Origin: Rhodocollybia butyracea
Taxonomy: Eukaryota; Basidiomycota; Agaricomycetes; Agaricales; Omphalotaceae
Reading direction: 5' to 3'
DNA length: 64,000 nucleotides
Assembly: GCA_015501585.1 (NCBI GenBank)
Contig: JADNRY010000239.1
Span: 1 to 64,000, forward strand
The number at the start of each line of letters is the position of its first letter. The stretch's first letter is position 1. Made by a program: the position numbers and the translations under genes. The notes under the pieces are model-generated. The model was given only the letters and a program-made list of their open reading frames with translations. It was not told the origin of the DNA and did no database searches. Of this stretch, positions 42,638-54,271 are shown one piece after another.

Positions 42638-44245
42638 ATGACTCCATCTTGCGCAGGAAATGCTTACCCATTGCGAGTACCCGCCAACCTCAACTCCGAG
42701 GAACTCTTCGCTTGGGAAAATAATCTTCGCTTTGGATTTGGACCATCTGTAGTGACCCCAGAACGGGCAAAGGAGCTCAAGGCGATGTTGGCTCTGGTGA
42801 ATAAAGAAATCGTAAGTCTTAATTCTGAATTGGCTTTCCAGGAGACACAAAGAACCAAGCTACTCTCGTTGCTCTCGCCGATGCGCAAGCTGCCAATTGA
42901 AACTTTGTTGCACATCTTCCACCATGTGTGCGAACAAAATCTCCTCCAATGCTATCCGTGGGAGGAGGAGAAAAATCCTCCCACAAATATCACATCCCCT
43001 GTCATCACTTACCTTCCTACAATGGCAATCAGTTCTGTATGCTCCGTTGACATAAGCTTGCGCTGTCGTCGCCTAGTTTGTGGGCAAACCTAGTAGTGGA
43101 GACGCACACTATGTCCTGGGTGGATACAACGACGTTTGTTGGCTTCACTGATACAGTCACTCGATATCTCGACAGATCGGGTGATTCGCCATTAACGCTT
43201 GAACTAACTATAGATGGTCCAACTACATTTGCGGATATCCCTGGCCTCATCCACCTTGCGCAGCATGCTTGTCGTTGGAAAATGTTCAAACTCTCGGCAT
43301 CCGACTCTTTAGAGGGGTACGCCTCGGATATCCTCTCCAAACTGCGCTTTCCATTGTTGAATAGTATCGAGAGTGCTTCATCGTATGATTTGTGTCCTTC
43401 CAATGATTGCTCAAGACTCCGTGCACTTTCCACTTACGGGGACAGACCAATACCCGAGGTCCTCTACAGTCAACTTGATCATCTCACATGCAGGTCCGAG
43501 TCACTGTTTGATTTTATTTACGTTCTTCAAAGTTGCCCCTATCTAAAATCACTCGAGTTGGGTTTTTATCTATCCCAAAGGTCTAGTTGAGCGCACACTT
43601 GGGACATGGCATCACATCACATCATTTGCTCTTGTGGAAGGCAGCGTATCAGATACAATGTTTTTCTGGTTCACCTTTCCTTCCTTGAAGAAGCTTGTAG
43701 TCAATGGCGGCTATAGTTGCTTCCCTCATGGCTGGCCAGCCAATGCTTTTGCTACATTCGTCTCTAGATCATCTTGTATGATCACCACGTTTACGCTCCA
43801 GGGAGTATGTCTGTCTGATTTGGATCTTATTGCGGCCCTTCAAGTCATGCCTGCCCTACTTTATCTTGAAATTGAGAGTAAGCTGGAACCTGACTGTTTC
43901 CCAGAGTACCAGAGTCCAATCACTTCGCATCTCCTCTCGAGCCTAACTCATGGCCAACCTACATCCATCGCCTTAGTTCTAAACTTACGCAGTCTTCATT
44001 TGAGATTCATATCTGATGAAGCTTTTGACGATGCTGCGTTTGTGAGCATGATTGTATCGCGCTGGTTTAAACCTGGCTCGGATTTGTTTGTGGAGATGTT
44101 AGCGATGGGGAGGAGTTGTATCCGATCGGTTGTTCTCAAGTTTGATGCACAAGAGGTTGATGCAGATATCTATGACCCACTACGGGTGTTAGATGCGGAG
44201 GGATTGAGAGTAGTTGTTTCTGGGACGAATGGAATGCAGGTATAA
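42638..44245 (+). pseudogene. FB9: F-box-like gene with two frameshifts
   Basis: The N-terminal frame runs to 43093. Inside the F-box, TGCTC-CGTTG lacks one base compared with TGCTCTCGTTGG of paralogs (about 43044), breaking SVCSRWR. The second frame (43078-43590) carries LWANLVVETHT to SLELGF. A further indel near 43575-43590 moves the family frame to 43634-44245, which ends SGTNGMQV. The remaining sequence is well conserved, so the lesions look recent. Confidence 0.85.
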
Positions 44246-44461
44246 GTTTATTATTAACATATATCGAGTTGTATAATTTCATTCTCAGTTAGGGGCCCCA
44301 CTATGTGCCCAATAAAGGCTGCAGTTTGCTTCGGCAGTTTATATCTCAAGTAGTAGCTCTAATACGAGTCATTTGTCTCGTACATTTCTTACTTATACAC
44401 AGACAGGATGCTCCGGATAACATATAGGGCGTATAAGGCATATGACTCGAAACTATTTGTG

Positions 44462-47027
44462 CTAGTGCTCACACAAAGAGTAATAATCCTAGAATTGGTA
44501 TAAGAGAAAGATACAAAAATCAAAAATAGCCAACATACCTTAGCTGTCCGATGGGAAACCCTCCTATCTTTCATCAACCTCAACCGATGCATCTCTGCCT
44601 CTTCCCTCGACAACGTTCCTTCAGATGCATAGCCCCAGATGATATTAAGCAATTCCGGAGGCAGAGCTCTCCCAGTCAAGTCAGCGGAGATCGCAGATAT
44701 CAGAGCAAACATCGTAGGCTCGTTGCATCTACGCATTTGCATAGGCACCTCGGATGTTGTCAAAACATTCATGTTTTCCAAACCTTCAACCTCAATCCCA
44801 GGAAAATGGTTCTCCGATCGATCCTGTACCGTGTCGTCAACAAGGAAGAAACAGAACTGGAGAAGGAGCAATCAATACTTATATGAGAATAATTAGTATG
44901 AGATACTTGCAATTTTTCTGATTGCAACGCCATCTATGTCAGTAGAGCCGTTTCTGATTAGTGAAACTTTATGCTGTGGAAAAAGATATCACGAATGAGA
45001 AAAGTTACACTAGAGGAGGTACGCACTTGTATCCAATTGGGGAATGAATGCATTCTTCCGGTCCCATTGCTCCCTGGGCAGGTATTTGTTGTCAGTACCG
45101 CGCCGAGCTCAGTAAAAGCTGGTATGGCATTGGTTAGGACAGGCGTCGGTTTTCCATCCCGCATTTCCACTTCCCAATCACTAGGATAATCGAATTCAAA
45201 ATCTCTAGAGAGAGTAGTACCTCTCTCTTACCCCGAGAAAAAAAAACCTAAAATTCTATCGTAGATTCATTTAAATATGTCTTTAGAGGATAGAGGATGT
45301 CGAGAAGCCCTACATTGTGCACGACCCATCTTCAGGAAAGTCCCGGAACTTACGAAAACTTAGGCCTTCGTCTTGGATGGGACCATCAGTATCATAGTAA
45401 TAGATAACAGAAGCGACAATCCGCTCATGAGGCTGCCATAGTAACCTTCAGTGACACATCGTAATGCGGGGAGAAGTTGATTACATACCATCCCCTCCAT
45501 ATGCCATGACCCTTCGTAGTCTTGTCCAGGTTTCAAAATATAATTCGCTGCCTAAAAGCGAGAAATTTAGTGAACGAACTGGGAACAGATGTGGGCGGGA
45601 GGCAGACCTTCACTATGACCTTCATGTCCTTCCCTTTGTACATTTCCGACACTGAAAATTCATCCCCGAGGTCATAAAATGTCTCCTTGATGCAGTCTTC
45701 CTGTCTAATATCTTGTTCAAGTTGAACTTTGCTTCCGCTTGTTTCTCGTTGTATTCCTGAGTCTCGCGTTCGGATGAATAATCATGATGAGACTGTGACC
45801 ATTCTTGTCTTGTTGATTTTCCCCAAGTAGATTTTCTACGCGCGCGCCATCGCTGGACTATTGAAAAAAGGTTCTTGTCAAGCAGTAAACATCTCAACAA
45901 AATAAAACCAGACCAGATGGCGAATCTTCCGGCCAATAAGTGTTACTCTCCTTCAAGGTCCTTTCAAAGTGAGGCAGCGCAAGCAAGAACAGCTTTTCGA
46001 TTACTGTGAAGAGTCCAGGATATTGCTCGCGCGTCCCCAAACCATTGATGTACGAATCATTATGACAATATTTCCTATCTGGTGATATGCTGAATATGGA
46101 CGGTATCCAAGCGTACGAGGAAACCATGTTTTCTGGGTATGTACTACTGATGTGAGCATAGAGCCAAGTATCGAATTTGTTGTCTGTTCCAACAGAAGGG
46201 AGCTTGACATCCGACGAAGAAACAGGAGTAGTTCCGGCAATATATGGAACTACAACATTCAAATAGTGTTCAACCCGATGGGCAAAAACAGAACTTACAG
46301 AGCGAGGGATGGATCAAGTCTTGAACCTACAGAGCCAATTTTGATATCAAAAAGGCCGTATCGGAGACGGAATGAGTAAATCATACCTTTCCAAATGAAC
46401 CGGAATGAAAGTCTCGAGGTTCCTGCGCTGCCAACGAGTCTAGTTGGCGCATCAACTAGACAAAGGGCCATATAGCATTATTCAAAATTGCAAATCTCGA
46501 GTCCATACCTCTTGATGGAGAGCCTGGGGTACTAGATTATCTGAAACCAAGATACCTAGCCCTTTCACTTTCAAGTTGGGCTCACGAAGAGCATAGTTCG
46601 ATCCTCGAGCATATTTCAAACTCTTACTCAACTCATAATTGACCGTATTGATGTCAAAATGTTCAGGAGAGTTATCTAGACCAGCACCAGAAGCGTCTGG
46701 TAACAAGACATCGCAATCCAACATTTTCACTGTTGAAACTGAACACCGAAGGTCCCTGATGAGGTGAAGCAGCACACAGCACACGGCATCAGTAAAAAGA
46801 GTTAATTGTTAACTGAGATGTAAACCACACCTAACTGCCTCTAAAGCCCTTCCTTCTAGAACCTGCGTGTCTGGAGCAGCAAATTCCGCTTCAATCACCC
46901 ATTTCAGTGCGATTTTGTCGTCGAAAATTTTGGATTGCCAGTCGAGTTTTTCGCGTACCGCTACGCAGAATTGAGATAGATCCTGATCAGAGGGGTTGAG
47001 CGACCTTGGGACTTCGTTCTGAGACAT
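44462..47027 (-). CDS. DUF4246 family protein (2OG-Fe(II) oxygenase-like)
   Basis: A multi-exon gene on the minus strand. Exons I can place: 47027-46831, 46755-46509, 46455-46387, 46326-46299, from 46249 on, then further exons to 44488-44462, whose last codons read DYYSLCEH before the stop, the usual end of this family. Family hallmarks in order: WVIEAEFA; LVPQALHQE(V); DFHSGSFGK; LIHPSL; SSYAWIPSIFSIS; YINGLGTREQYPGLFTVIEK with LPHFERTL; YKGKDMKVIVK; SWHMEGM with ERIVASVIYYYD (the H-x-E pair expected to hold iron); GRMHSFPNWIQHKVSL; FFLVDD; and LPPELLNIIWGYASEGTLS. Two junctions do not join cleanly by eye: near 45700, and near 44900 where one extra base separates RKIA from FCFFLVDD. There may be a frameshift. 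The substrate is unknown. Confidence 0.8.
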
Positions 47028-48950
47028 GAGAGTTGTGGATAAGGTTGTCGCAAATTAATTTGAATTTCGGAAAGAACGCTGCGCGGTTCTCGCGCTTTCT
47101 GGCGGTACCGCCGTTGAACGTTGAGTGTTCAAAGGCAAAGCTGTACCAGTATCCGGCTTGGTTGTTTGCGATTAGAAAGCCAGTTTCGCGTCCAATTTTA
47201 TCTTTTGTTCGAGCCCCACCTTTCCTTGCATTTTCTATCCACCGGGATAAAGCCCCTAAACGTACTTTAGCATATTAGTATTGGCCAGTCTGGTATATGA
47301 AAGACTCGAAGCTCGAGATACCATCGAACCACAACAATTGTAAGTCCTCTGTGAGGCGTTGCTCAGATTTGTACAGAAGAACACGAAGGGCTTTATAGCT
47401 AGTAGTGTACCGTGTAGAAGAAAGCCTGACGGTAGGTCATACAATAATAAATAGATGTATAAGAAAAAGATTACGGCGACGGGGCGCCTAGATGTACCAG
47501 AACGGCAGAGCCGTTACAACGATAATCAATTGGAGCGGTTAACGATTAGTCCGATTCGCGAAAGGAGCCATGAACATAATTAATTTCAGCAGGGAGGTTT
47601 GCCACATCAACCTCAAAGCCTACAGGTGATAAGGCTGAACGGCAGGGCCTCAAAATCATCACCACTGCATCAATATCCGAAGGATGCTGATGAACAGACG
47701 AAGACGGATGGCCGAGTCATGGCGTACGCAAGCTCGGGATGGACGTCCGCAGATGTGTCAGGCTGAGTGCCGAGGTTGACGTGGAGAGTTGGAGTGATAC
47801 AATGAGGGACCAGATTCCTAGGACAATTATAAAGTTATTTGATTGAAAGAACCGAAAGAAAACTTACCACCGCCCTGAATCCAAATCCAATTCATCTTCG
47901 CATACCATTTTACTTCAGCTACCGAGTTGTGCGTTTTTGCGAAGTAAATTTCCGAAAAGAAAAGAGTGCGTACATGTGTATTGTAGGTGGATGGTGCGTG
48001 GTACATAGCTGGATTGTTTATGGTGAGAGGGTAGAAAGGTGAAGAATAGCATCGTAGTTGGGAATGTTTGAGGTAAAAAAAAGTCATCGCTTCATCAGTC
48101 GTTGAAAACAGCAATAATAAAACTGTGGGGAATAACAGCATGTATAGCAATGGGTACAAAGGAGTGCGATGTACTAATCAGTCTCTGCGAAAGAGACCAG
48201 CGAAAACGAAAAATTAAACCATCGTGTCCACTGCAGACCAAGAACAGTTTACACAATCACTAATCCATCTGCGAATCAGCTAATCATGCGCCACAAAGTG
48301 CGCCGAAAGACAAACATCGAGAGCACCGACAGCAACAACCTATGCATCACCTGCAAAACCTCGAATCCGCACCGCCTCGCTAGCTGCTGAGGAGCTAGAA
48401 GCCCATCATTTCAAGAGTCTTGTACGCCACGAACATGCAAGGTACACAGGTCACAGTGACACAGAGGACGGACGCATCCGAGCCTCCGAAGGAGATAGCG
48501 AGAAAAGAAACAGCATGGACGAGTCCAACGCTGGCAGTAATGGACGTGTCCAATACTCCAAAAGAATAACGGTGAAGAGAAAAAGCATGGACAAGTCCAA
48601 AGGAGGGATCAAATGAGCCAACCTCGCGTTCCTGTTACCAGAAACACTGCCTGAAATTGCAAAGAGATGTTTTCCGAAGAAAAAAAGGCGTAAAGCGCGT
48701 ACTCGCCGATGATGTTGCCTGATCCCCAAGTTCCCTAGTACAACTGCGAACAGCTTGGAATATTAAAGCCAAAGCCAATGAAGAGAACGGAGTATTGGAA
48801 TCCTCGGAAAGAAGAACGAAAAACCATTCGGTATGGAGCGAGTTTTGTGGCTTTTGGACTGCAAGTGGTGGTTGAAAGAAGAAAGAAAGTTGCACTTATA
48901 TACGTTCCGTAATTGCGTCCCGGGCGCCTGATCCGCCGGTAAACGGCTTT
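47028..48950. other. long gap, no recognised gene
   Basis: Short frames on both strands (for example 48729-48451 and 48895-48635, minus) without recognisable domains. 48770-48895 could be part of an unrecognised gene, but nothing supports a structure. Confidence 0.4.
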
Positions 48951-49276
48951 ATTTAGCGCTAGCAGACCTCGATTGCAATGTTACTAAAGGTTTTATATCA
49001 GTCGGGTCTGGGAGGCGATGGGGCTTTTTGAAGGCTACATGGCCTTGCGTGGGTACTGGAGAGAAAGTACGAGAGGATGGGCCACGGGCGTGGTTTGGAT
49101 CGTTTCGGAGAGGGCGGGGCGAGAAAGGGTGTTTATTACGTCGCAGGCTGTTCTGCTCGTTAGGGACCGTTCCTCGTTCCTTGGCTCTTCCTAGTTCCTC
49201 ATAGATCGAGGACAGCATCGAGCATGGTTCCAGGGCTTCGCTTCACTTGTTCGCATGGATTCAGAGTTCAAACGTA
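48951..49276 (+). pseudogene. companion remnant (e), left part
   Basis: GGAGGCGATGGGGCTTTTTG and GAAGGCTACATGG parallel 23140 and 37610, CGTTCCTCGTTCCTTGGCTC parallels 23300, and TTCGCTTCACTTG parallels 23380. The remnant stops at the TIR element that begins at 49285. Confidence 0.55.
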
Positions 49277-49284
49277 CAGGCCTC

Positions 49285-50686
49285 AGGCCCAGTGAACATC
49301 GACCAGGCGGAAACAGGCTTAAACGGGCACAAAACGGCTTTGAGTGGGCAGAATTGGGCACTGCCAAAACTCGCCCAATATCGCCCGAATCTGCCCATTA
49401 TGTCCGCTTTGCCGGGAAAATGAGCATGGTTTTTTTGAGGGCTTTCAGCACCTTGCAGAACGCTGCCCAATATCGAGCCGAAATGAGCCGAAATGAGTAA
49501 ATGTAGGTGGGTTCGAGCTCAGCTGAGCTCAATTCTCCTTCAATTGGAGAGGCAATTTTTATTTGATTTCAGGCTCGAATGAGCGGAAATAGGCCCAGTG
49601 GATACCAGTACAATACCACACTACTATACATAAGTATAGCTAGTCCTAGCTGTAATCGCATTCACAACGCCTCGTACGCATAAGTGGTCGCCGGGAAACT
49701 AAGTCATATGGTAGGCGCATATATGTAGGTCCGAAACTCCCTGGAGAACCTGCGGTACAAAGTAGCATCAACGGTGTTCGTATCGCGGAATATTTGGCGT
49801 CCTTCGGTCATGCTAGCAACTCTGCGCGAAATCCAGTCAATAGTAAACTATATGACCGAGAATGACAACATACCAGATGATACCGTCTGTTGAAGTAGCT
49901 TGAGCGAGAAGAATTTTGAGGGAAAGTCACGACGAGTCCAAGCTTCCAGAGATGTATACGATTGTGAACAAGGCTAAAAAAATCTTTTTCAGTCGGTTAA
50001 ATGGCTGGAAATGACGAATAACACACCTCTAGCCTACTTTTCATGCCTATCATCCAAGAGCCTCAAGAAAAAGGCGACCGAGTTGCAAGTTGGATCTTGA
50101 CTTGCGTAAACAGAGAAGCTTGTGACCTTAATGTCAATTGATAGGGCTAGAAAAGCTATAGTAAGTTCAAACGATAGACCTTATACGCGATTTACGCGCC
50201 TTTTTGTATCCAATTTCCATACCAAAAAATATTTGCTTGAATGCTGAACGTTGAACTGTCGAACAGCCTGATGAGTGAAGGCTGTTAGCGCGTTTGTAGA
50301 GCGTACGAATAAGTAGTACTGAAGGTGGTACATCGAGAGGTTACACGATGGAGATGGTGGTGGTAGCAAAAGAAGAGGCGGATTGACGTGACAGATACTT
50401 TGTCATGGGTTCGGACTGTACATGTACGACTCGACATACATACATCGGGCACGACTCGACTTAGAAGCTTGAAGTTGCTCGGCAAGCTGCAAGATTTGTG
50501 TATGTACTTTATCATACGCTACAAAGAAATTTTAACTCAGAAAAGACTGAAGTCCTCAAAACTGCAGTCTGATAGAACTGAAATTTGATCACGCCCGTTT
50601 CAGCCAGAAACCGCCCATTTGAACCCATTTCAGCTCAATCCTACCCAATCCTGCCCGTTTCTGCCTGGTCGAAGTTCACTGGGCCT
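49285..50686. mobile_element. 1.4-kb element with ~24-bp terminal inverted repeats
   Basis: The left end AGGCCCAGTGAACATCGACC (from 49285) is repeated inverted at the right end (GGTCGAAGTTCACTGGGCCT, ending 50686) with one mismatch, and looser similarity continues inward (CAGGC(G/A)GAAAC(A/G)GGC). The flanks CAGGCCTC (49277-49284) and CAGGACTT (50687-50694) agree at 6 of 8 positions, a possible worn 8-bp target duplication. No transposase frame was found. An internal GGCCCAGTGGATACC near 49593 repeats part of the end. Confidence 0.6.
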
Positions 50687-50694
50687 CAGGACTT

Positions 50695-52340
50695 GCTCCC
50701 TGGGTGTTCGGCATAGTTATTCACCAGCGCATGCTACTCTCTTTTACGGATCTACTTCGCTTTCTAACAATCTTGTCTAGCTTTCATGTGCATGGTCATG
50801 TCACCTCACACACGACGGTCTCAGTCTCGAAACTCAGCATCTCCTATCCTGGCCCTCACGTTCGCAGTCTCTCGCATGCGCATGCACAGCCGTTCATTAC
50901 CTCGACTCTCGGTTACTCCGCTGCAGGTTCAACTTGCTTGTCTCACGGCTCTCAGCTACTTCAAGACAGCAACAAAACGTCATCTTGAACAGTGTCGTAC
51001 TTCCATCGTTGGGACCTGTGGTTCGCACATGAATGGACTGGATTGTTTGATATCAGGTGCCTTACAAGAGGCAGGTGTACGAGCTCTACCGCTGGAGAAC
51101 TGTGGAATCCGAATCGGAGTATAGCGAGTTGTGTTACAGAATGCTTGATAGGACTACCTTGGCTGTAGTCCCAACCCTTCGCTCGGTCTTCTTGCCACAA
51201 GCTACAGCTACGCCGGACTGACGTCCGATTTGATTGCCACGTTCAACAGCGTGCGTCGAGCGTCTAAAAGCTTATTTCTTTTCTCCCAACTTCCATCGTT
51301 CCTCCCAAAATCTGCTCGGATATTTACCTATCTTTACAATACTTGGTTGGAAGAACGTCTTGGAGCTTTCGGTTCCAGGACTAGGTTTAGCGGTCAGGAT
51401 AGGATGGAGGACAGCTGGGGAACGATGTGAAGACAGGCCGCAGTGCTTTTACAGCACACGGTCTTCTCAATCCATCTGGTCTTTTTCTCTTTTCTTTGGG
51501 AAGTATATTCCTCTCCTCGCCGGTCTCTCAACTTTCCTAGTGGCTTCCAGCGCTCGTATAGCTTCAGGAGATCCCCAATGGATGCATTCGAGCGCCACCG
51601 GGTCAATGGGTTGATTTAGAGACAGTCTGCGACGATTTTGGAAGGATTGGGGCATCGGTGGATGGAATACGAGTGAAATTTCACGTCTCTGTACGCTGCC
51701 GAGCCAGACTTTCGCAAGAACAGATGGACTTACCAAGAAGACAGTATCCAGCAGTTATTTCCAGGACTTCGTTTTGCGAGTTTCGATAACTTCAAACAGT
51801 CGATGATGGTCTTAGGGGCGGACCGTTCAGTTTGGAAGAGACCATTCCTCTCTTTTTTGCTCGATGTCCATCTGACATAGACACCGTAAATCTCAAATCT
51901 CGAATTCGGGGTACATCCCACGTCCGGTACCTTTCTTCCTTCTTTGTCACAGGCCAAATCGCACCCCGCTACAGAAGATACTATCTGATTTATATCCGGC
52001 GTTGATGCTGGGCGCTGAATTGGACTACATGCCATGGAATGTATCCTTTGATAAGGTATCTTTATTGTCATCTTACTACGGCGGTGAGAGGGTGACGGAG
52101 GGTGTAGTAATATCCTCCAGCCTTCGGGACCTTAAGGCCTCACACCGAGTATGAACCATATGGACAAGGCTGGAAGGGAAGGGTTTCGATTTCGTATCCC
52201 ATACATTGGTATAGAATACATCTCTCGGTTGGAAGTGATCTCACCCATGCTACGGGGGTATGCCAATATTCCCGGTACTCTCAGATCCGTCGTCGATGAT
52301 ATCGGTGAGCGCTGAATTGTAGGCCTAGGGTTAAGAGAGA
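50695..52340 (+). pseudogene. companion remnant (e), right part, upstream of FB10
   Basis: The clearest homology is the 3' block at 51760-52330: GGACTTCGTTTTGCGAGTTTC and GGCGGACCGTTCAGTTTGG parallel 37850-37920, and GAATACATCTCTCGGTTGGA ... CTCAGATCCGTCGTCGATG parallels 38490-38560. The part before 51600 is not clearly related. The frame is broken throughout. Confidence 0.5.
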
Positions 52341-52498
52341 GTAGGAGTGTGTATCGCAGCCGAAGGATCTATCATTCTATTATCATTCTATTATTATATC
52401 CCTGACAGCTGGAACTTGTTGTAATTGTTACACTCCATCTATATCTTCGTTATTCGACTTCCATCAGCAAGTGTCTCGTGGCCAAACGCTCACAGGGT

Positions 52499-52530
52499 TT
52501 CGGCGCTTATTCAGACAAAACTTCTTTCCA
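52499..52530 (+). promoter_or_regulatory. FB10 leader
   Basis: TTCGGCGCTTATTCAG and CTTCTTTCCA lie directly before the ATG at 52531. Confidence 0.5.
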
Positions 52531-54090
52531 ATGACTCCACCTCGCGCAGGATATAGCCCTGAAGAACTACATGCATTGGATAAAGAGCTCCGCTACGAAT
52601 TCGGACCATTTGTGATTACCCTGGAAAGAGTCAAGGAGGTCAGGACAATGTTGGCTCTGGCGGATATTGAAGCACGTAGTACTTCTGAGGTGGAACTCGT
52701 TAAGACACAAAGAGTTAAGCTGCTCTCGTTGCTCTCACCGATGAGGAAACTGCCAAACGAAACTTTATTACACATCTTCCAGCACGTATGTGAAGAAAAT
52801 CTCCTCCAATGCTACCCATGGCAGCCTGGACATCTTCCTCCAACTCAAATGAGATATCCTGTCATTACCTACCTTCCTTCAATGGCAATCAGCTCCATAT
52901 GCTACCGTTGGCGTGCACTTGCACTATCGTCACCTAGTTTGTGGGCAAATATAGCAGTGGAGACGCTTCTTGCGTCCTTGGATGAAGTAGAAAACCAGGT
53001 TGGTTTCATCGATACAGTTACTCGATATCTGGAAAGATCGGGTGACTCACCATTAAGGCTTGACCTTACCATAAGCGGCTCACCTGACTCCAATGACGAA
53101 GTTCTTTGCTTAGTCCAACTTATGCAGCATGCTTACCGTTGGAAGGTGTTTGAGTTTTCGGGATCCCACCCATTCGCGGAGTACTCTGTACCCTCTGACC
53201 TTCATTTTCCTTCACTCGCAGAAGTGAATATCATTCAATCAGATGGGTTGGGCCATTTCGAGCATTTTCCGAAACTCTGTGTGCTTTCCACCCGCAAGTC
53301 GGTGGGGCCACTATCTCGCCTCTACAATCAACTAGATCATCTCACTTTTTATGGCGACTCGTGGACAGATTCAGTGGAGGCTCTTCGTAGCTGCCCCTCT
53401 CTGAAATCTCTCACATTTGATTATATCAATCACGGTCCACTAGAGGTGACATGGTGTCACGATAACATCGCATCGCTTGACCTGGTTAGTGTATCGCCAG
53501 ATACATTGTTTTCCTCCTTCAACTTTCCTTCCTTAAGGAAGCTTGTGGTAGATAGTGGCCATATAAACGTCCAAATTACTTCCAAGGCTTTGACTTCATT
53601 TATCTCCCGATCATCTTGTATGATCACCACATTTACACTCCAGGGGATATCTATGTCCGATCTGGACCTTATTGCGGTACTTCGAGTTATGCCAGCCCTA
53701 CTTGATCTTCAAGTCAACAAGAAGCTGCGGTTCCACGTCTATTCATCAACGTACCAGAATCCAATCACTTCTCATCTCCTCTTAACCTTGACTCATGATC
53801 CATCTACCTCCATCTCCCTAGTCCCAAAATTACACAGTCTTGATATGAGATACACATCTGTAGATCCATTCGACGATGCTGCTTTCATTAGTATGATTAA
53901 ATCGCGTTGGATTAAACCGGGTTCCGATTTATCTGTGGAGATGTTAGCAATGGGGAGAAGCTCCCTTCGATCGGTTGTTCTCAAGTTAGATGAACGAGAG
54001 GTTGATGCAGATATTTATAAGCCGCTACGGATTCTGGATGCGGAGGGTTTGAGAGTAGTGGTTTCTGGAACGAATGGAGTGCAGGTATAA
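52531..54090 (+). CDS. FB10: F-box-like domain protein
   Basis: An intact frame of 519 residues starting at MTPPRAGYSPEELHALD. Compared with paralogs, about 10 residues (the ANPLRVPVNLS part) are missing in frame near the start. The upstream in-frame ATG at 52471 lies before the leader and is rejected. The F-box-like domain is at about 68-150 (SPMRKLPNETLLHIF ... SICYRWRALALSSPSLWANI; S-I-C-Y replaces S-V-C-S). The C-terminal region keeps all family blocks and ends LDAEGLRVVVSGTNGVQV. It is the last member of the array, separated from FB9 by the DUF4246 gene and a TIR element. The role as SCF substrate adaptor is inferred. Confidence 0.9.
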   Translation: MTPPRAGYSPEELHALDKELRYEFGPFVITLERVKEVRTMLALADIEARSTSEVELVKTQRVKLLSLLSPMRKLPNETLLHIFQHVCEENLLQCYPWQPGHLPPTQMRYPVITYLPSMAISSICYRWRALALSSPSLWANIAVETLLASLDEVENQVGFIDTVTRYLERSGDSPLRLDLTISGSPDSNDEVLCLVQLMQHAYRWKVFEFSGSHPFAEYSVPSDLHFPSLAEVNIIQSDGLGHFEHFPKLCVLSTRKSVGPLSRLYNQLDHLTFYGDSWTDSVEALRSCPSLKSLTFDYINHGPLEVTWCHDNIASLDLVSVSPDTLFSSFNFPSLRKLVVDSGHINVQITSKALTSFISRSSCMITTFTLQGISMSDLDLIAVLRVMPALLDLQVNKKLRFHVYSSTYQNPITSHLLLTLTHDPSTSISLVPKLHSLDMRYTSVDPFDDAAFISMIKSRWIKPGSDLSVEMLAMGRSSLRSVVLKLDEREVDADIYKPLRILDAEGLRVVVSGTNGVQV

Positions 54091-54271
54091 TGTCCTTCAA
54101 TGTGCTTTTGGATCTGCGGTCTTGTATAGTCTTGTATTTGTATAATTTTGTCTATTAAAGTTTTCTTATCATTTACCATGCTTATGTCTCGGATTGCTAT
54201 ATTGCTAAACTATTATCCAGCTCTGTCTAAAACTGTCTAAAATATAGATTTGCGTTCCATTAATTCATACG

